Source of the DNA: Campanula takesimana
Taxonomy: Eukaryota > Streptophyta > Magnoliopsida > Asterales > Campanulaceae
Direction of reading: 5' to 3'
Assembly (NCBI GenBank): GCA_026119855.1
Contig: JAOWBW010000444.1
Location: 682,001-746,000 of the forward strand
Length of the DNA: 64,000 bases
Shown: positions 1 through 11,476 of the stretch, piece after piece
Layout of the letters: each line of letters begins with the position of its first letter
How positions within the stretch are numbered: position 1 is the first letter of the stretch
Notes under the pieces: generated by a model
The model's input: only the letters and a program-made list of their open reading frames with translations
Told to the model about the DNA's origin: nothing
The model's database searches: none
Program-made: the position numbers and the translations under genes

Positions 1-567
1 GCGCAGCGACCTTTATTTGGTTATATCAGTTGCGAAACCTTGGCTAACATCCTTTGTTAATTGTTTATTTCCGCTGCTATCTGCTAATTGATAAATGCTA
101 CGTGCTAAGTGATATTTATTATTGTTTATTGCTTATTGCATCATAGCATGCCATGTAGTTGCATTAGTTATTTATTGAGATTTATCTCACCCCCTTTCTT
201 TTATCTTTGTTTTTCCTTAACCCCCCAGGAGGAAAGGATTAGACTCGCTGATCACGAGGAGGACGTCGCGAGGGTTGAGCTTTTTGGGCAGATTGTTATT
301 GGTGGGTTTACATTATATAAATGTGTAACCTTTTTGAGAATAGTTGTACCAAACTTGACGTCATTAGAATTTGTATATTTTATTATTTTGGGTGTAAGCT
401 TATGGAGCTTACACTAGTTTATATTTTGTTGTTCAAGTTGGATTTCAAAACTTTGGTTATCATCTTTTGGTATAAAAGGAAATTTTTATCTTCATTATTT
501 TAGAGTTTATTTTTTAAGTCGACGTCCAGCTCGCGTACTCCGGGCCCGCGGGGTCGGGGTCGCGACA
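1..567 (+). mobile_element. Tekay-type Ty3 LTR, 3' end (element T1)
   Basis: This is the downstream end of a Ty3-type LTR that enters from the left edge. It aligns by eye with the ends of the LTRs at 20338-22463 and 59134-61938, including the block with GTCGACGTCCAG and the terminal GGGGTCGCGACA (556-567). The AGGAGGAAA and GAGGAGGACGTCG wording at 228-265 is closer to the 59134 copy. Small reading frames here are LTR sequence, not genes. The LTR ends inside the protease region of a minus-strand copia remnant. The next five bases (CGAAG) should be one half of its target duplication; the other half is outside the window. Whether it is a solo LTR or the 3' LTR of a full element cannot be told. 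Confidence 0.88.
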
Positions 568-851
568 CGAAGCACCCGAATCTAGAACCCATGCAACTTC
601 CTTGCACGCTTGTTCTTCAGTCACTAGGGCATAATCACCATCCTCATTCATATTTTCACTGCTCGCCATCGCTAAAGCCGACTCAGAATTCTTCAGATGC
701 GGAGTCAGATGTACAACTCTGAAATATAACCAGATTATTGCCTCAAGAAACACATATTTTGTATCTATTTCTAGATCACTAGAATAGACTACACCAGATG
801 TTAGATCTTCAGATTATACCAGATAGCTAAATTTTGATCACATAACCCTAG
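568..851 (-). pseudogene. Copia A gag/protease fragment
   Basis: Read on the minus strand, this fragment ends in the residues WVLDSGAS. That is the aspartic-protease active-site context of Ty1/copia polyproteins, and it is cut at that point by the T1 LTR. Upstream residues (for example EEQACKEVAW) fit the gag-protease linker. On its right it is cut by the LARD element with target duplication CCTAG (847-851 and 29616-29620); sequence resumes at 29621. Leader plus gag together span under 0.9 kb, so most of gag is missing. The word CAGAT recurs many times in this piece and in its continuation. Copia identity is strong; lineage is not assigned. Confidence 0.75.
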
Positions 852-2069
852 TGATGAATGAGTTTTTACTCATTTTATTAGATACTTTTAGGCTTAATTA
901 TTGCTTTGTTCTCAAGCTTTTGTTATTTGATTTGGATCTTTTGTGTTTTTGTTGTCTAGGGTGATTATATGCTCAATATAGAAAAAAAAAGGGGATGAAA
1001 AAGAGCTTAATGGAGTAAACTTATGAAGGCCAAGGACTGTTGTGAAAGACTGCTGAAATCCAGGGACCAATCTCCCAGTTCTGGAACTTCAGGACCAAAC
1101 TGCAACAAAGTGGAAAATCAGAGGACTGAACTGCAAAATTATGAAACTCCAGGGACTAAAGTGCAATTTTCGATTTTCTTCCCAAAAGTCAGCGGCATTA
1201 ATGTCAGCCTAGGATTCTATTAATTTGTTTAGGATTTATTATTTTCTAGTTTCCTTTTTTATATTTCTTTTCCTACAAGTTTAGGTTTCCTTTCCTTTTC
1301 TTTTTAGAATTAGATTTTAGTTTTTCTCTATAAATACTAGACTAGGTTTTTAATATTTTTTATCAATCATGTAGCTAGTTAATATTTTATAAGGTTTGCA
1401 AGGTTGGAGGAATTGGTTCTTTGTCTATGAAGAACTAATTTCACTAACTACGAATTAGAGGTAACTTTTATCAATTCTATGTTTTATTTTTAATTATTCC
1501 AATCCAATATCTTTCTTGTTCATCATAGTAATTCTTAATGCTGTTTTAGAGTTTCAACTTTATGTTAAGATAATTTTGGCTCTTTAACTACTTGGGTATA
1601 AATTCTTGCACTTGCGTGGAGATTTATACATTGACCAATATTGTGGTGATTAGATCCAATTGAGGACCTTGCGGAATTCAAAAAGATCTAGGTTCAAATA
1701 TTCTTAAGAACTTCATGAACTCTTGGCATGTGAAACGGACCTTGCGGAAAGTAGAACATAAAGAGAGTATTAGGATTGCAACCCGGCCACCTAACCGTCC
1801 CAATTATTAAAATAGTGAACGAACCCTTGAATTGTAATTGGTGTTTTTATGTTATTAACGTAGCATAGAAGAGATGATTGTGAATCTATATTCTGCTATC
1901 TTATCATAATATGCTAGTTCATGTTGATCATTTATCATTTATTTTATTGTTTTTAAAATAGTTAATTAACTCAGAATTAATCCAAGTCTCTGTGGTTCGA
2001 CCCTTGTCTTTTGCATATTGCTATGACGATAGCTCGTGCACTTGCGAGGTATTATAATTTTGTCTATCA
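852..2069 (+). repeat. LARD left LTR
   Basis: This LTR is 1218 bp, TG...CA, and nearly identical to the split right LTR (19504-20337 plus 29213-29615). The right copy has about 20 extra bases after the word GTCAGCC. Around 1060-1165 the phrase GGACnnAACTGCAA recurs imperfectly about every 30-35 bp. No reading frame of note is present; the 66-residue frame at 1023 is LTR sequence. Confidence 0.9.
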
Positions 2070-2075
2070 AGTTTT

Positions 2076-2093
2076 TGGCGCCGTTGCCGGGGA
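2076..2093 (+). promoter_or_regulatory. Primer binding site, tRNA-Asp type
   Basis: TGGCGCCGTTGCCGGGGA lies seven bases inside the left LTR and is complementary to the 3' end of plant tRNA-Asp. This site primes reverse transcription in Athila/Tat-like elements and in LARDs. It fixes the element's plus orientation. Confidence 0.9.
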
Positions 2094-3863
2094 CTTGCCT
2101 TTAATTCTAGTTATTTTGACTATTATTTATTTTTCTTTTAAAAAAAATATCTTGGCCAAGATGAAAAAATAAAAATAAAAAAATTATTTAGTTTTTGTTT
2201 CGTGTCATCCGAAAGGATCTCCTTGAGTTTGTGGGTTTATAGAGGAGTGTAAATAGTGTCATCCTCCAAAAAGATTTTTTTTTTTTTTTTTTTTTTTTCA
2301 AAGTGCCTCCAATTCGTCTACCTTGCAATTTTTTTTTTATTTCATGTAGTTTATCAGTTCGTTTTATTTTTGTTTCAATAGATATTATGCTTGCGGTTGT
2401 GTTTGTGGAATTTGTAGGTTAACAAAGCAATGGCAGATCGGGACAAAATTGAAAACAAAAAAATGGTGAGTAGTGATCAAGCTGCAAATAGTTGAAAGTG
2501 GCGTAGCCTCAACTGCACAGCTGCACGGCACGGGTGCATTACAAAGAGACAGAGGGCAGGTGTTGTGGGGAGTTAAAAAAAATTCACAAATCATATAGAA
2601 ATCCCAACCCTATTCTTCCTCGTTAATGTAGCAAGCACCCAACATCACCACGATAGCCGGCGAAAACCTGGTCCGGACATGGAAATCTGTCTCAAAGGCC
2701 GACTCACTTCAATCTCATCTCCATTCACCTACACCGCGTACTCCGGCGTCCTCTCCATTGTTCCCGGCTCCCTCTTCCCTCACAGCTGTCCGTTCAATAC
2801 GCCGGACTTACACCAAATCCGGCGGACTGGTCCATTCTTTAGCAGCAGCCGCCGGAACCTCCCTAGTTTCATGCCGATCTCCATCCCCTCTCTGATACTC
2901 TCACAGCCTGCTCTTGAACCGCTGACAGTCTCCATTATTCCCAACACTTGCACCACACGCCCAACTCCAGCAGCTCGTTGTGCAACATTGCAGATTTTCA
3001 TATACCTTGCATCCAAGACTTCAAAAAGGGCCTTCAGTTGATTGGAATTTTTCAAAATCTCGATTTCCCCTGAAGTCAACTAAGGTAACATGTTCCAACT
3101 CATGACTTTTTTCAAACAAATTGCTTTATTTCTTTGTGGAAATCTCAATGATAATGTGCTGTAATTATAAAATGTGAGTTCAAAAGTCTTGCAAAGTAGA
3201 GATGGTTATTCTTGCAATCATATGATTAGTTTTCTGAGAATAGTGCTATGTTGGGATGATTTTTGGATAACTGGTGACACCTATTTTTCAAAACTGGGGT
3301 GCACACAACTTGTTTGATGGAAGTCCCAAATGGTGGATTGGTGTGGGTATTTAATAATTGAGGAGCCATAATCATTCTGTAGTAGTAGGTGTCTTATCCC
3401 CCTCTTATATATTATGTTTTGAACAATGAGGACATTGCTCATTTTAAGTTTGGGGGTGAGAATGCATTTTTAATTTATTTGTTTTTCATTTTTTTATTAA
3501 AAAATTGTTTTTCTATTTTTATTTTTTTTACGGGTTCGAATAGGCAACTTCGGTGCGGTCAAAAAATTAATTTTCTTGCTTGTGTAAAAAATAAAAAATA
3601 AAATCTCTCTCATAGTTCTTGTACTCTTTTACTACCTCCAATGATGTTTTGTTTTGAAAATAGGGATAAAAGCTTGTGAATTTCTATACATATGGAATTT
3701 ATGAAATATTTAACTTAGGTTCCATGATTAAGTTATAACTCCCTAGTGCACTCTTCAATATATACCATATCTTTGGGTGTTAAAATTTTGCTTATCTTTA
3801 TCGAGTTATAGTACCCTTGCATTATCTTATGTGAAATTGTGTGATTAAAGGGTAGGCATGAGT
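2094..3863 (+). other. LARD 5' interior, non-coding
   Basis: AT-rich interior with a poly-T run near 2275-2299. A second purine-tract-like motif AAGTTTGGGGG (3446-3456) is preceded by GAGGACATTG, resembling the true polypurine tract before the right LTR (19488-19503). A GC-richer block at about 2600-3080 holds the only protein-like reading frame (listed separately). No retroelement domain was recognised. Confidence 0.6.
2780..3079 (-). CDS. Unrecognised reading frame in LARD, possible captured host fragment
   Basis: An open frame of about 99 codons on the minus strand with no good ATG start (it opens with TTG just after a stop). Its composition looks protein-like: an alternating charged and hydrophobic stretch containing LKALFEVLDARYMKICNVAQ, then basic residues. 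I do not recognise the family. The block is GC-richer than its surroundings and sits in a non-autonomous element, so a captured exon fragment is possible. The opposite strand is also open (2679-3041), with a Ser/Pro-rich sequence that looks like a shadow. Confidence that this is a real gene is low. Confidence 0.25.
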   Translation of the reverse strand: MTSGEIEILKNSNQLKALFEVLDARYMKICNVAQRAAGVGRVVQVLGIMETVSGSRAGCESIREGMEIGMKLGRFRRLLLKNGPVRRIWCKSGVLNGQL

Positions 3864-4691
3864 TAAATTGGACTTTGAGTCTCCTTGAAGTGAGTCCCAA
3901 TTAAGTATAAAAATTCCCGAAGAAATTGTTTTAGTTAAGAAGAGTGGGAGAAATGGCAAGGAGTGAAAGCATTGAATCGAATGCTCGCAAAATGCGATAG
4001 AGGCCAAAATAAAAGGGATATGTGGTAATACGATAATTCCCAATCCTTGGTGCCAATCCCCATTCCAAGAATAAATAAAAATTCTTGTACCTACGAAGAC
4101 CTAAATGGCCAGAAATAGTATGGATATATATATAAGTAAACAAATATAAAGGGGAATCAAGCGATAAATTGTGTGGGAGCTCATCAAAGGAGAATCATGT
4201 ATTGAATTTTTCTTATGCCTTGCTTTAATATTTGAGTAAACAAGAGAATGTTTGGGTACTATGCTTTATAAAGTTATTCATATCTTGATAGGCGATAAAT
4301 TGGACTTTGAGTCTCCTTGAAGTGAGTCCCAATTAAGTATAAAAATTCCCGAAAAAATGGTCTTAGTTAAGAAGAGTGGGAGAAATGGCAAGGAGTGAAA
4401 GCATTGAATCGAATGCTCGCAAAAATGCGATAGAGGCCAAAATAAAAGGGATATGTGGTAATACGATAATTCCCAATCCTTGGTGCCAATCCCCATTCCA
4501 AGAATAAATAAAAATTCTTGTACCTACGAAGACCTAAATGGCCAGAAATAGTATGGATATATATATAAGTAAACAAATATAAAGGGGAATCAAGCGATAA
4601 ATTGTGTGGGAGCTCATCAAAGGAGAATCATGTATTGAATTTTTCTTATGCCTTACTTTAATATTTGAGTAAACAAGAGAATGTTTGGGTA
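3864..4691 (+). repeat. 432-bp direct tandem duplication in LARD interior
   Basis: A segment starting TAAATTGGACTTTGAG at 3864 repeats from 4296, an offset of 432 bp, with few differences. The second copy is cut at 4691 by the TGTAACG element and resumes at 19022. The intact first copy shows the sequence of the empty site for that insertion (GGGTA followed by CTATGC) and for the SINE at 19049. Reading frames in both copies are duplicates of each other and look non-coding. Confidence 0.88.
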
Positions 4692-4884
4692 TGTAACGCC
4701 CCCAAAATCCGGTCCTATTTTCAGGAACCAAACTTTGGATGCGTTACGTGATCAAAGCAAAACTAATCAAGATAATAATCTCAAATGTTTATTAAATATA
4801 TAATTCTCAAAATACATATACTCATCCATACTAGTCTAGGGTTACAACTTAAATATCATAAACTTCTTACTACAAAATATCCTT

Positions 4885-5374
4885 TGTTAGATCATTGTGG
4901 CTTGCAACACAAGTTAATAGGCACCTTCCATAAATAAAATCATGACTATGACATTAATATAAAGTATGGTCAAAATAGTCAATGTGTAGAATCCCTGAAA
5001 TGTTATTTATCTATCTTTGATGGGCAAGATGGTAAATCAACATTGCTTTAGAAATGAATAGGTATGGTCCCTATTTGAAGTGTCACCATGTTTACTATTT
5101 AAAGGCCTCTCAATCAAGCCTAAAACATACTTGATTCTTACTTTCTCTCATCTAAATTATCTCTTTATTATTGAAAGAACTTTTGAGAGACTAAGAGACA
5201 CTTTCATTTAGAAGATCATCTCCCTACATTGTCTTCTACTTCATTCTTATTCTCCCTTCAAGACATCAAGATGGATTCAACAGGTATACATTTATTACAT
5301 GCTTCCGCTTCATCTTTTCCTCATTCTTCTTCTAAATATGAGTTAGGCATCAGGGGATTATAATTGTTCCAACA
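4885..5374 (+). repeat. Copia F 5' LTR
   Basis: 490 bp, TGTTAG...CCAACA, identical by eye to the 3' LTR. It carries a TATA-like stretch near 5092-5104 and should hold the promoter. Confidence 0.95.
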
Positions 5375-5376
5375 AT

Positions 5377-5389
5377 TGGTATCAGAGCC
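5377..5389 (+). promoter_or_regulatory. Copia F primer binding site, tRNA-iMet type
   Basis: TGGTATCAGAGCC begins two bases after the 5' LTR and is complementary to the 3' end of initiator tRNA-Met, the usual primer of plant copia elements. Confidence 0.92.
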
Positions 5390-6594
5390 CGCTCATTATT
5401 TAGTTTGAGTTTGAGTTCTTGTTTTAAGAAAGGCTTCATGCTTTGACTATGATTCATTTTCCCTGTTAAATCTTAAGGTATTTGATGATTGATTAAGGAC
5501 TCTAATTCATTAATAGAGTATTGATGATCTTCATCTAAATTAAGTAAATGGTTTGGAAAAGTTTTGTTATTTAAAAATGGTTCTTGTGAGACTATCCCTT
5601 CATAACATGGTTTTATGTCTAAATGCATACCATGTGGATCTACTCACTTGATTCCACTAAATTTTAAAGCAAGATTATCCTAAATAGCATGGTTTTATGT
5701 TTTAAGTACATACCATGTGGATCTACTCGCTTGACCCGTAATTATTGGCATTTATTTTTTATGCAAGTAAAAGGTACCAAGATTCTTGGTACACTTTCAT
5801 AGTTCTATGTAATTCGGTCAAACCGAATGGTACACTTTCAAAGTTCTATCTAATTCGGTCAAACCGAATCCATTAAAAAAAAAAAAAGGTCATGTACAGT
5901 GTATTCGGGTGCATTGTTTTGGAAATGAAAGGTCATGCCCTTTAGGCATGTTATGATAATTGGGTCTATTTTATTTATTTATTTATTAACAAAACATACA
6001 TTTTTCAAACCATAAAATTTTTGATTAATTATATGCTTTGACAATTTTATTCATTGTTAAAATAATATTATCGCCTAAGTGATTAACGTTATTTAAACCC
6101 AAAAATTGTAAAGTGTTGAATGTTTAATATATGAATGACTTGAATTTTCCAAAGAAGATCTTGACATTTGACTAACGATGGTATATCAGGCTGGAAACCT
6201 TGACTGGTCTCCTCAACCATCCGAACGGATTGGTGGAACGACTAAGGTTGAACAACGCCACGTACTAAGAAAGTCTTAAGCATTCATGTGATGACATATA
6301 AAATGAACATTTAGTAATTTTATTAAATGCTTAAGACTACCCAAAGGAAGATTAAGCATTTAATCAAATATTGTTCAAATTACTTGTCATCTAAAGTAAT
6401 TATTTATGAGTCAATTCGCAATCCAAAGATTAGTTTTGATGTCATGTTAATTGCTTTATTGATGGATTTCATTTGATATAATTAATCTTTTAATTCATAA
6501 TGTAGTTTCATAATGTAGTTACTTATTATTGTTTTGTATTCATTCTTGTTCTCGATTCCCAGATTTACTTAACGCTTCTTCTATTACTGATGCG
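5390..6594 (+). other. Copia F leader with internal repeats
   Basis: A 1.2-kb untranslated leader. A segment with CATGGTTTTATG...ACCATGTGGATCTACTC occurs twice (about 5613-5650 and 5688-5728). The inverted repeat ATTCGGTCAAACCGAAT occurs twice, 41 bp apart (5812-5828, 5853-5869), inside a duplicated unit with GGTACACTTTCA. No gene seen. Confidence 0.75.
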
Positions 6595-9500
6595 ATGAGC
6601 ACAATTCCGATGCTTAATGGGACAAACTTTTAAACTTGGAAAAACAAAATTACTATGATCTTGGGCTGCATGGACATAGACCTCGCATTTAGGGAGCCTA
6701 TTCCTCTTCCTCTTAGTGAAGATAGCACCGCTGAGGACCGCTTGAACTCTGAGAAGTGGAAACGCTCTAATCGCGTAAGTCTTATGATCATGAAAAATGT
6801 CGTCCCGGAGGTATTTCTTAACAGTGTCCCCGAGGACGTTGATGCTAAAACCTTTCTTGAGACCCTTGAACGGCGCTTTGCCAAAAGCGAAAAGTCGGAA
6901 ACAAGTTCTTGTTTAAGAAAGCTTGTTTCCATGAAGTACAAGGGTACCGGGAACTTAAGGGAGTATATTTTAGAAATGCTTCACTTATCAACTAAACTAA
7001 AAGGACTTAAGTTAGAGATATCGGAAGATCTTCTCGTCCATTTAGTGTTGATTTCTCTTCATCCTCAGTTTGGTCACTTTGAGGTGACCTATAATTGTCA
7101 GAAAGACAAGTGGGATATTAATGAATTAATCTCACATGTGACTCAAGAGGAAGATAGGTTGAAGCAACCAAAAATTGAAGGTGCTCATTTAGCATCCACC
7201 TCTTCTCATGGGACTAAGAGAAGAGGGAAGGAAATTGCGGTAACAAGCAATAAGAAGCCTAAAGGATCATCTGATGATCGTAAGGAAAAGAAGTGCTTCT
7301 TTTGCAAGGACCCTACGCACATGAAGTATGACTGCCCTAAGTATCACGCTTGGCGTGCTAAGAAAGGTACGTCATTTGGTCTTGTTTGTACTGAGGCTAA
7401 TTTAGTTTCAATTCCTTCATATACATGGTGGTTGGATTCTGGTGCAACAACTCACATTAGTATGTCTATGCAGGGTTGCCTGAATTACCGAAGACCTAGC
7501 AAGGATGAAAGATTCATCTATATGGGAGCTGGGAACCCGGTAGAAGTCATAGGCATTGGAACCTTTAGATTGTTGTTAAGTACAGGATATTATTTTGTAT
7601 TAAATAATACTTTTATTGTACCTTCGTTTAGAAGGAATTTAATATCTATCACTGTTTTGGACAAAGAGGGTTACTCTTGTTCATTTGGTAATAATAGATG
7701 TGATTTATATTTCAATTCCATTATTGTTGGTACTAGTACTTTATCGAGTAGTGATAATCTTTATTTGCTTAACACTACTCAAACAATCAATGAGTCCCAT
7801 AATAATGAAACTAAATCTAAGAAGCGAAAGTTTTCAAGTGAAAATTCTTATACCTTATGGCATAGGCGTTTGGGTCATATCTCCAAAAGGAGAATTGATA
7901 AGCTTGTGTCAGAAGGAATCATAAATAAACTTGATGTTCCTGAAAAGGACTTTTGCATTGAATGCCTAAAAGGAAAGTTTACAAACTCGAAAAGAAAAGT
8001 ATCCTCGAGAGCATCAAGCGTCTTAGAACTAATACATACGGATATTTGTGGGCCATTTCCTGCTCCTTCTTGGAATGGTCAACAATACTTTATTACGTTC
8101 ATAGACGACTACTCTCGATATGGATACATTTATTTACTTCATGAAAAATCTCAATCATTGGACATTTTCAAATCTTTTAAGGCCGAAGTTGAAAATCAAC
8201 TAGGTAATACTATTAAGAACTTTAGATCCGATCGTGGTGGTGAATACTATGGTCGGAATGACGGTTCGGGAGAACAACGTCCGGGTCCTTTTGCTCGCTA
8301 CTTAGAAGAGTGTGGGATTGTCCCTCACTACACTATGCCGGGTTCGCCTAGCATGAATGGTGTAGCTGAGAGACGTAATAGAACCCTTCAGGAAATGGTA
8401 AGAAGTATGGTTTCTAATACTTCTTTACCTCACTCATTATGGGGCGATGCTTTAAAAACCGCAACTTATCTTCTCAATAGGGCTCCCTCTAAGGCTACTA
8501 ACAATAAAATCCCTTATGAATTATGGACGAATAAGAAACCGTCCTTAAATCATCTTCATGTTTGGGGTTGTCCAGCAGAAGCTAGGCCTTATAGGCCTAA
8601 CGAAGGAAAACTGGACGCTAAGACAGTTAGTTGCTACTTTGTAGGGTATGCCGAGAGATCAAGGGGCTATAAATTTTACAACCCGAAATCTAGAACGTTT
8701 TTTGAAACGGGAAATGCTAGGTTCTTTGAGGATGTTGAGTTTAGAGGGGAAATTAGGAATAATAATTTTGAATTTAAGGAAGAGGAGGAATGCATTTCTA
8801 TACCTCTTCCCTTAGTAGTTCCAATTGAAAATTAAGTACTTGTACCTGAAATTTAAGAGGAACAAATTCAAAATATTGACTCCCTATAAATATTGAACAA
8901 CATGAAAATGTTGATCAAAATGAGGAAATTCAACAACCTCAAAATGAGGAAGAACCGGTGCCTTTAAGAAGATCAAATAGAGTAAGAAGAAGTGCCATCT
9001 CGGATGATTATGAGGTGTATCTAGCCGAGAATGAAGGACACTTAGGCTTAGTGGGAGATGAGCCTCTCACCTTCCATCAAGCCATTAATAGTCCTAATTC
9101 TCATAAGTGGATCAATGCCATTAATGAAGAGTTGAAATCTATGAAAGACAACGACGTTTGGGATCTTGTCCCATTACCGAAGGATGTGAAACCTATTGGT
9201 TGTAAATGGATATTTAAAACCAAAAGGGATTCACAAGGTAATGTGGAAAGATATAAGGCTCGTCTTGTTGCTAAATGTTTTACTCAAAAAGAAGGTATTG
9301 ATTACAAAGAAACATTCTCTCCGGTATCTTCTAAAAACTCCTTTAGGATCATTATGGCATTAGTAGCACATTTTGATCTTGAGCTTCATCAAATGGATGT
9401 TAAGACAGCTTTTCTCAATGGAGACATTGAGGAAACCATCTATATGAAGAAACCAGAAATGGTGGATGATTTGGAACAAACTAATCATTTAGTTTGTAAA

Positions 9501-10631
9501 CTTAAGAAATCCATTTATGGGCTCAAGCAAGCTTCCCGTCAATGGTATCTCAAATTTAACCAAGTAATTCTTTCATTTGGCTTTGAAATGAATATTGGTG
9601 AAGATTGTATATACCATAAGTTCAGTGGGAGTAAGTTTATATTCTTAGTCTTATATGTGGATGATATTTTGCTAGCTAGTAATGATATAAACCTTCTAAA
9701 AGACACTAAGAAATTTCTTTCAAACAAATTTGAAATGAAAGATCTTGGTGAGGCATCTTTTGTATTAGGAATCCAAATACACCGTGATCGCTCACGATGT
9801 ACTTTAGGATTATCACAAAAGGCCTATATAGAGAAGGTATTACAAAGGTTTAGCATGCAAAACTGTAAACCACATGACACCCCTGTCTCTAAAGGAGATA
9901 AATTCAGTCTCAATCAATGTCCCAAAAACAATTTTGACACCAAGCATATGGAAAACATCCCTTACGCATCAGCAGTAGGAAGCTTAATGTATGCTCAAGT
10001 CTGTACTCGTCCAGACTTAGCTTTTATTGTTGGAATGCTTGGTCGATACCAAAGCAATCCGGGGAGAGAACATTGGGTCGCAGCCAAAAGAGTGATGCGG
10101 TATTTACAAAACACCAAGGACTACATGCTTACATATTCAAAGTCGGATCATCTTGAGATCGTTGGGTATTCCGATTCCGACTTTGCTGGATGCCAAGACA
10201 GCCGTAAATCAACGTCTGGTTATGTCTTCACATTAGCCGGTGGAGCCATTTCTTGGAGAAGTGCCAAGCAGACACTCGTTACTTCCTCCACCATGGAAGC
10301 CGAGTTTGTTGCTTGTTTCGAGGCATCCAATCAAGCTATATGGCTGCGTAAATTCACTAAAGGACTGCGTATTGTCGATAGCGTCGAAAGACCTATTAAG
10401 CTATATTGTGACAATAGGGCGGCGGTCTTGTACTCCAACAATAACAAGAGCTCGTCAAAGTCTAAACACATTGACATTAAATTTCTTGTTGTAAGAGAGA
10501 GGGTACAAAATAAACAAATAGAAATACAACTTATTGGTACAAACTCTATGTTAGCGGATCCGCTTACTAAGGCGTTATCACCTTTATTGTTTCACGAGCA
10601 TGTTGCTCATATGGGTGTAACAAATTTTTGA
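6595..10631 (+). pseudogene. gag-pol: Copia F gag-pol, broken
   Basis: The polyprotein frame begins at the ATG at 6595 and meets an in-frame stop at 6631. It is then open from 6634 to 8835, has several stops and a frameshift between about 8833 and 8900, and is open again from 8958 to 10631. Domains in order: gag of the UBN2 kind; a zinc knuckle CX2CX4HX4C (7294-7335); aspartic protease (WWLDSGATTH, about 7426-7455); the GAG-pre-integrase region (LWHRRLGH); integrase core with D, D and E contexts (HTDICGPF, SDRGGEY, GVAERRNRT); RT with YVDD at 9654-9665; RNase H (ADPLTKAL near the end). Motifs are intact apart from the breaks. As it stands no full protein can be made. Confidence 0.93.
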
Positions 10632-10986
10632 TAACATTTAATATAGTGGGAGTTTGTGTTGTTTTCTTCAATTTTATTGTTCTATTATTATTTAAAGTTT
10701 GATCTCATTTGGTTAAGTTGGACTAGTTGGAAGAATATGTATATATTCATTAAGATCCATGCTACACATCCATACTTTTGATCTATGTCATTTAGTTGAA
10801 TTAGTATATGTAATTATAGTGGGTTTAGTTACGAATCAATTACAACGACTGCCCCTTTAGTTCTATACTTGTATGGCTAATGGACGAGATTGTTATAAGT
10901 GATAACAAAGTGCACATTTGGGTTGTCATTTATGTTATACTTGTGATTTAAAGGAAGAAATTTGTTTTGCAACCCAAGTGGGAGAT
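10632..10986 (+). other. Copia F 3' untranslated region and polypurine tract
   Basis: About 355 bp between the pol stop and the 3' LTR. A purine-rich AAGTGGGAGAT lies directly before the LTR (10976-10986) and would prime plus-strand synthesis. A similar AGTGGGAGTTTG lies at 10646, just after pol. Confidence 0.8.
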
Positions 10987-11476
10987 TGTTAGATCATTGT
11001 GGCTTGCAACACAAGTTAATAGGCACCTTCCATAAATAAAATCATGACTATGACATTAATATAAAGTATGGTCAAAATAGTCAATGTGTAGAATCCCTGA
11101 AATGTTATTTATCTATCTTTGATGGGCAAGATGGTAAATCAACATTGCTTTAGAAATGAATAGGTATGGTCCCTATTTGAAGTGTCACCATGTTTACTAT
11201 TTAAAGGCCTCTCAATCAAGCCTAAAACATACTTGATTCTTACTTTCTCTCATCTAAATTATCTCTTTATTATTGAAAGAACTTTTGAGAGACTAAGAGA
11301 CACTTTCATTTAGAAGATCATCTCCCTACATTGTCTTCTACTTCATTCTTATTCTCCCTTCAAGACATCAAGATGGATTCAACAGGTATACATTTATTAC
11401 ATGCTTCCGCTTCATCTTTTCCTCATTCTTCTTCTAAATATGAGTTAGGCATCAGGGGATTATAATTGTTCCAACA
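10987..11476 (+). repeat. Copia F 3' LTR
   Basis: 490 bp, with no difference seen from the 5' LTR. Confidence 0.95.

Larger units (their letters stand above)
4885..11476 (+). mobile_element. Ty1/copia element F, recent insertion
   Basis: A complete 6.6-kb element with TG...CA LTRs of 490 bp at each end, tRNA-iMet primer site, leader, gag-pol remnant, polypurine tract and a perfect target duplication TCCTT (4880-4884, 11477-11481). The two LTRs read identical over their whole length, so insertion was recent. The coding region is nevertheless broken by stops and a frameshift. It sits in the left LTR of the TGTAACG element, four levels deep in the nest. Confidence 0.95.

Noticed and set aside
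2679..3041. Plus-strand 120-residue frame in the LARD
   Set aside because: Ser/Pro/Thr-rich composition typical of the antisense of the other frame; no recognised domain.
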